DNA from: a virus | Virus record (IMG/VR): IMGVR_UViG_3300034374_006330 | Span: 1-23,815 of that record | DNA: 23,815 nt | Strand: one strand, 5' to 3' | Shown here: positions 20,555-23,815 of the stretch, one piece after another | Layout of the letters: every line of letters begins with the position of its first letter | How positions within the stretch are numbered: position 1 is the stretch's first letter | Program-made: the position numbers and the translations under genes | The notes under the pieces: model-generated | Databases searched by the model: none | Seen by the model: only the letters and a program-made list of their open reading frames with translations | Told to the model about the DNA's origin: nothing

Positions 20555-21860
20555 TAGCAGCCAGCTCCTCTGCAGACAGGAAGGGGTCAATCGCTAGCTG
20601 CAGGTCAGCCATGGACAGTGCACCCAGCTCCACAGCTTTAGCCAGCCGGTCTAGCTCCTCATTTGAGGGCGGCAGTGCAAAATAACGCACTCGCCACTCT
20701 GCCCCGATGGGGAAAACCCCAGGGATGGCCAGGTTCGCTGCCAGCGCTACCCGCTGCATCAGCAGCCGGTCACTAGGCAGCATGCGGGGTGCCATGGCTG
20801 TCTGGGCTTCCCTCTGCATTTCTCTGGTAATGGCCATGGCATAGGCCGATTCTGCGTTTCCACTCTTTCGATATACGGCCAGGTCACTGCCACCCGCAGA
20901 CAGGGTGGCACGCCCATGCAGCCTGGCCACTGCCCTGCCCATCACGTCAGGGTCTGCCCCTGGCTTCCATTGCCCAGCGCTGCCTGGCTTGCTTTCGTCT
21001 ACCTGTTCGAGCTGCAGCACTGATGTGGGGTCTGCTTCGATTACCTGCGCAGCAGTGCCATCCAGGCTGGCCTGCGTGTCTGCACCCATCGGGGCCAGAT
21101 TGACTGTGAAGCGCTGGCTCCAGCTGGCCTCGAACAGATTATGGTTTAGGAAGGTATAGGCCATGGCCAGGCTGTAAGTGCTGTGCACCACCTCGCTGCG
21201 CAGATAGGGCAGCCACAGCTGGGGCCTGCCATGGATGTGATACAGCACCCAGGGGCAGGCTCCCTGGTTATGGGCTTCTGCTGTGCCCTCTACGATGCTG
21301 CCATCTGGCCGCTCTAGATAGGTGCTGTCGGCTGTCCAGACTCGATAGCCCTCCGAATCATCGGGCAGCCTCCACACTTCCCGCACCATGCCAGGCTGCC
21401 TGGGGTTGTTTGGCAGGGCTTCTGCGCTGGCCACTCTGGCAGGGCTGGTGGGGTACAGTTCGAGCTGCAGCCCCTGGTCTGTGGCCCGCACCATGTACCG
21501 GATACAAAAATCATTCACGCCGATGGTCTGCGCTAGCACATCCTGCATTAGTGTGGCCCACTGCGCACCATCGAGCAGCTGCGCCATCAGCTGGCTGGCT
21601 GACTCCACTTCCTGCCCATCGACTAGGCAGCGCACCCTGGGTGGCCTGTCATACAGGGTGGCCTTACTCTCTGCATCTTCGCGCAGCACGTTGGTAGAGA
21701 TATCCACCATCTGCTGCCCACCCCATGCCTGCTGGGCACGCTTGCTGCCTAGCCGCTCCAGCAGATACCGATAGGCATCCTCCAACCATTCCCCATCCAT
21801 GATGCGCTGCCTGCGGGCCTGCTCGTCTCTGCGTTTCACATCGTCGTATCTGGATGGCAT
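20532..21860 (-). CDS. Portal protein (442 aa)
   Basis: The ATG at 21860 starts ten bases after the terminase stop. The N-terminal part (RRDEQARRQRIMDGEWLEDA) and the helix-strand order AYRYLLERLGSKRAQQAWGG, then LMQDVLAQTIGVNDFCIRY, LYPTSPARVASAEA and REVWRLPDDSEGYRVWTAD match portal cores. The stem-like helix (TYSLAMAYTFLNHNLFEASW, about 227-246) and a long C-terminal helix (SAYAMAITREMQREAQTAMA, then LPPSNEELDRLAKAVEL) follow. Twelve copies form the ring through which DNA enters. Length fits SPP1-type portals (about 420-500). It sits between terminase and head genes, as expected. Family choice (SPP1 gp6-like) is by inspection. Confidence 0.75.
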   Translation of the reverse strand: MPSRYDDVKRRDEQARRQRIMDGEWLEDAYRYLLERLGSKRAQQAWGGQQMVDISTNVLREDAESKATLYDRPPRVRCLVDGQEVESASQLMAQLLDGAQWATLMQDVLAQTIGVNDFCIRYMVRATDQGLQLELYPTSPARVASAEALPNNPRQPGMVREVWRLPDDSEGYRVWTADSTYLERPDGSIVEGTAEAHNQGACPWVLYHIHGRPQLWLPYLRSEVVHSTYSLAMAYTFLNHNLFEASWSQRFTVNLAPMGADTQASLDGTAAQVIEADPTSVLQLEQVDESKPGSAGQWKPGADPDVMGRAVARLHGRATLSAGGSDLAVYRKSGNAESAYAMAITREMQREAQTAMAPRMLPSDRLLMQRVALAANLAIPGVFPIGAEWRVRYFALPPSNEELDRLAKAVELGALSMADLQLAIDPFLSAEELAANAAVVSE

Positions 21861-21869
21861 GCCAGCCCC

Positions 21870-23339
21870 CTAGCTGCGGCGGATTGTTACACGATTGCGC
21901 TTTCTGCGCTGGAATGTCCACCGGTCAAGTGCGTAAAACAGGGCATCCAGAATATCTTTCGCTGGGTGCCTGTCTGACCCATCCCAAGTATCTAGGGCAT
22001 GCAGCACCCGCTGGCAGTCTGGGTGCACTGTCAGCAAATGGTGCCCCTGCTCGTCCTGCTCTACGGTCAAATAGTGCAGGAAGCGCCTGCGCACATCTGC
22101 ACTGCCCTTACCACGGCCTGTGCCCCGTTTAGCCGTTCTGATGGGAGGGTGCAGGGCTGTGGTCCCTGTCATGCGGGCCACCCATCGGGCTAGCTGGATG
22201 TTTGAGCGCTTAGCCGGTCTGTGGTCAAATGTGAGCGCCCTATCCCCACAGGCATCATCCAGGTGCGCCCACTGCAGGCCCCAGCGTGCCAGCATCTGCA
22301 GGGTGGCTTCTGCATCCTGCCTGGGGGTCTGCTTTCCTGTTTCGTCTGCCCACTCTGCCAGCACATAGACGCTAGGATAGGCCATCGGCCCCCTATCGAG
22401 CACCTGCACCAGCACGGCAGTCTGTTTCCCTGGCCCGCTTCCATGGTCGAAGCCCACAGCGGTCCAAAGGTCAACATCTGGAGGCTGGCCCAGCTGGCCT
22501 GTCCAGTGGTGAAAGAAGCGGTCAACGTGACGAGGATCCCACTCCCCATGCACCACGATGCCCACCTCTGATGGGTGGCACTTCGCTTCCAGCGCAGAGA
22601 TATAGGCTGCATCAGCTGGCCTAAACTCTGGCCCATCTGGCCCCTCTACCAGCACATCGATGGGCCTAGCATGGCCAACCGGTATGAACTCACGAGCGGT
22701 TAGCGTTCTGTGGTGCTGCTCCCACTGGCTGCCTTCTGCTTCTACCAGCTCTCGGAACCACTCCACAGGGGCATTTACTGGCGTCATGCACACCGACATC
22801 CAGCCGCCCCGTTCTATGCGCTTCATGGCCTCCGTATAGACTCGCATGTTGGGCAGTGGCTCATCTGCGACCACACCCAGCAGGGTGGCACTGGCCAAAC
22901 TCTTGGTCCTCTGGTTTACCGTCTTGAATCGGATGGTGGACCAGAGGCCGCTGGTGTGGCGGATTCTAACGTGCGGGTGTTTATGTCCGAATCCCTGGCT
23001 TGCATCGAACCTATCTTCGGGGTGCATCAGGTCTGGCCTGGTGACTCCATGCAGCTTTCCCTGGATGATTACACTCTGGGCCCAGCTGTCACACAGCACC
23101 CAATACTCCCCAGCCTCTCTGCACCAGCGCTGCCTGGTGGGGTGCGTGCCAGCAGCATGCAGGAGCAGGTCATACATGGAGACGGTGGTCTTGCCCACTG
23201 TCTGGTTTCCTGTCCGCAGCAGCCTATATCTGCGCTGGCTGTGCAGATATTCGGCCTGCAAGGGGAGCCAGCTAAAGCGCGCTGCAGGGTCTGCATCCAC
23301 TGCCCGCAGCAGACCTGCCAGCAGGGCTGTGGCGTTCAC
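21870..23339 (-). CDS. terL: Terminase large subunit (489 aa)
   Basis: A GTG start at 23339 lies ten bases after the upstream stop. The ATPase half has a P-loop GNQTVGKTT at 44-52, Walker B LLGVVADEP at 153-161 with the catalytic Glu, and a coupling-like MSVCMTP at 181-187. The nuclease half has VGFDHGSG (295-302), HLDDACGDR (359-367) and KDILDALFYAL (461-471) as the three acidic positions of the RNase H-like fold. The enzyme cuts and drives DNA into the prohead through the portal. The gene is first in the head module after the probable small subunit. Length is typical. I cannot tell the packaging type (cos or headful) from the sequence alone. Confidence 0.9.
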   Translation of the reverse strand: MNATALLAGLLRAVDADPAARFSWLPLQAEYLHSQRRYRLLRTGNQTVGKTTVSMYDLLLHAAGTHPTRQRWCREAGEYWVLCDSWAQSVIIQGKLHGVTRPDLMHPEDRFDASQGFGHKHPHVRIRHTSGLWSTIRFKTVNQRTKSLASATLLGVVADEPLPNMRVYTEAMKRIERGGWMSVCMTPVNAPVEWFRELVEAEGSQWEQHHRTLTAREFIPVGHARPIDVLVEGPDGPEFRPADAAYISALEAKCHPSEVGIVVHGEWDPRHVDRFFHHWTGQLGQPPDVDLWTAVGFDHGSGPGKQTAVLVQVLDRGPMAYPSVYVLAEWADETGKQTPRQDAEATLQMLARWGLQWAHLDDACGDRALTFDHRPAKRSNIQLARWVARMTGTTALHPPIRTAKRGTGRGKGSADVRRRFLHYLTVEQDEQGHHLLTVHPDCQRVLHALDTWDGSDRHPAKDILDALFYALDRWTFQRRKRNRVTIRRS

Positions 23340-23349
23340 AGCAGCCCCA

Positions 23350-23745
23350 TCAGTGTGCTAGATCCTGCTCTAGCACCCGCAGCAGCTGGCGCTTGGTATC
23401 GCTGCTGGCCTGTGCCAGCACGTCAGCCAGCTCCTGCACTGCCTGCCCCTGCTCTGCCTCCAGCGCTCTGCGCTGCGCCTCTGCGGCCTGTGCCGCTGCG
23501 TGTGACCGACTGGCAATGGCTGCAGCCTCTAGCATGCGCAGCCCCTCCTGGCGGCTGCTGCAGGCAGCTGTAATGGCTGACTCTACCGCCAGCAGGTCTG
23601 TGCATAGTTCCCTCTCTAAACGCAGGTGCCCCACCAGCGCTGTGCCAGTGGGTGCATGCTCCCTGCGGGCCTGCCTGCTCGCTGCCCGCAGCTCTGCCAC
23701 CCGCTTCCTGTGCCGCTGCAGAACTGTTACCGCATCCTCTGCCAT
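23350..23745 (-). CDS. Probable terminase small subunit (131 aa)
   Basis: The ATG at 23745 is chosen because GGGAGG lies eight bases upstream; a TTG 45 bases earlier would add MKERKPIKREWEADG but has a poor site. The protein is almost all helical, with basic and Ala/Glu-rich segments: VTVLQRHRKRVAELRAAS at 7-24, LRLERELCTDLLAVESAITA at 41-60 and AQRRALEAEQGQAVQEL at 90-106, ending in KRQLLRVLEQDLAH. Small terminase subunits are helical oligomers that bind the packaging site, and this one is directly upstream of the large subunit. No clear helix-turn-helix is visible, so the call rests on position and helix content. Confidence 0.6.
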   Translation of the reverse strand: MAEDAVTVLQRHRKRVAELRAASRQARREHAPTGTALVGHLRLERELCTDLLAVESAITAACSSRQEGLRMLEAAAIASRSHAAAQAAEAQRRALEAEQGQAVQELADVLAQASSDTKRQLLRVLEQDLAH

Positions 23746-23815
23746 TCCGTCTGCCTCCCATTCTCTCTTTATCGGCTTTCTCTCTTTCAAATGGTCGGAA
23801 AGCGCGCGAAAGCTG
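23746..23815 (-). other. AT- and purine-rich leader before the terminase genes, at the right edge
   Basis: On the coding strand this stretch reads GCTTTCGCGCGCTTTCC and then a purine-rich run, GAAAGAGAGAAAGCCG. GCTTTC and GAAAGC form a 6-bp inverted repeat. It is less GC-rich than the rest of the window and may hold the late promoter, the packaging site or the end of another gene, but the window stops too soon to tell. I found no clear -35/-10 pair. Confidence 0.3.

Noticed and set aside
22710-23573. Rightward 287-codon frame opposite the large terminase
   Set aside because: The opposite strand holds intact Walker and nuclease motifs, and this frame has no ribosome site or recognisable domain.

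Overview
The window is a 23.8 kb stretch of a tailed, double-stranded DNA bacteriophage (or prophage) with a siphovirus-like plan. It is GC-rich and gene-dense, and most neighbouring genes overlap by 1-10 bases (ATGA, TAATG, GTGA junctions). I see no tail sheath, baseplate wedge, integrase, lysogeny repressor, tRNA or CRISPR. The host is unknown; a membrane-anchored spanin-like protein hints at a host with two membranes, but nothing fixes the taxon.

Replication (1-2655, leftward): a 57-aa small protein, an AEP/RepB-like primase with a C-terminal zinc ribbon, a small 'ABA-sandwich'-like protein, and a DUF927 helicase-like ATPase that runs off the left edge. A divergent control region (2656-2768) holds a direct repeat, a promoter-like pair and an inverted repeat.

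Recombination and regulation (2769-5317, rightward): a 51-aa membrane protein, a protein that looks like a degenerate PolB-type 3'-5' exonuclease, an ERF single-strand annealing protein, an unknown protein, a multi-helix-turn-helix protein and a winged-helix protein. A 9-bp-stem hairpin closes this cluster where it meets the leftward late genes.

Late region (5353 to the right edge, leftward; transcription order is right to left): probable small terminase, large terminase, portal, a 121-aa portal-adjacent protein, scaffold, major capsid protein, two unknown virion proteins, a decoration-like protein, head-tail connector, tail terminator, major tail protein, a tail-assembly chaperone pair made by -1 frameshifting, a small neck-like protein, tape measure, a 1052-aa propeller/lectin-like tail protein, a tail-tip protein, a fibre-like protein, and then a lysis-like group (cysteine-peptidase-like protein, spanin-like protein, two small membrane proteins, one unknown).

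The most notable points are: (i) a complete programmed -1 frameshift signal (GGGAAAC, 7-nt spacer, 7-bp stem) in the tail chaperone gene; (ii) a small CpG-rich gene bounded by a short direct repeat inside the replication operon, as if inserted precisely; (iii) an exonuclease-like protein that has lost its metal-binding residues beside ERF; (iv) a long-range inverted repeat that could hide the ribosome-binding site of the capsid gene, plus a 12-bp hairpin just after that gene; (v) strong CpG depletion over most of the window with a surplus of TG/CA words.
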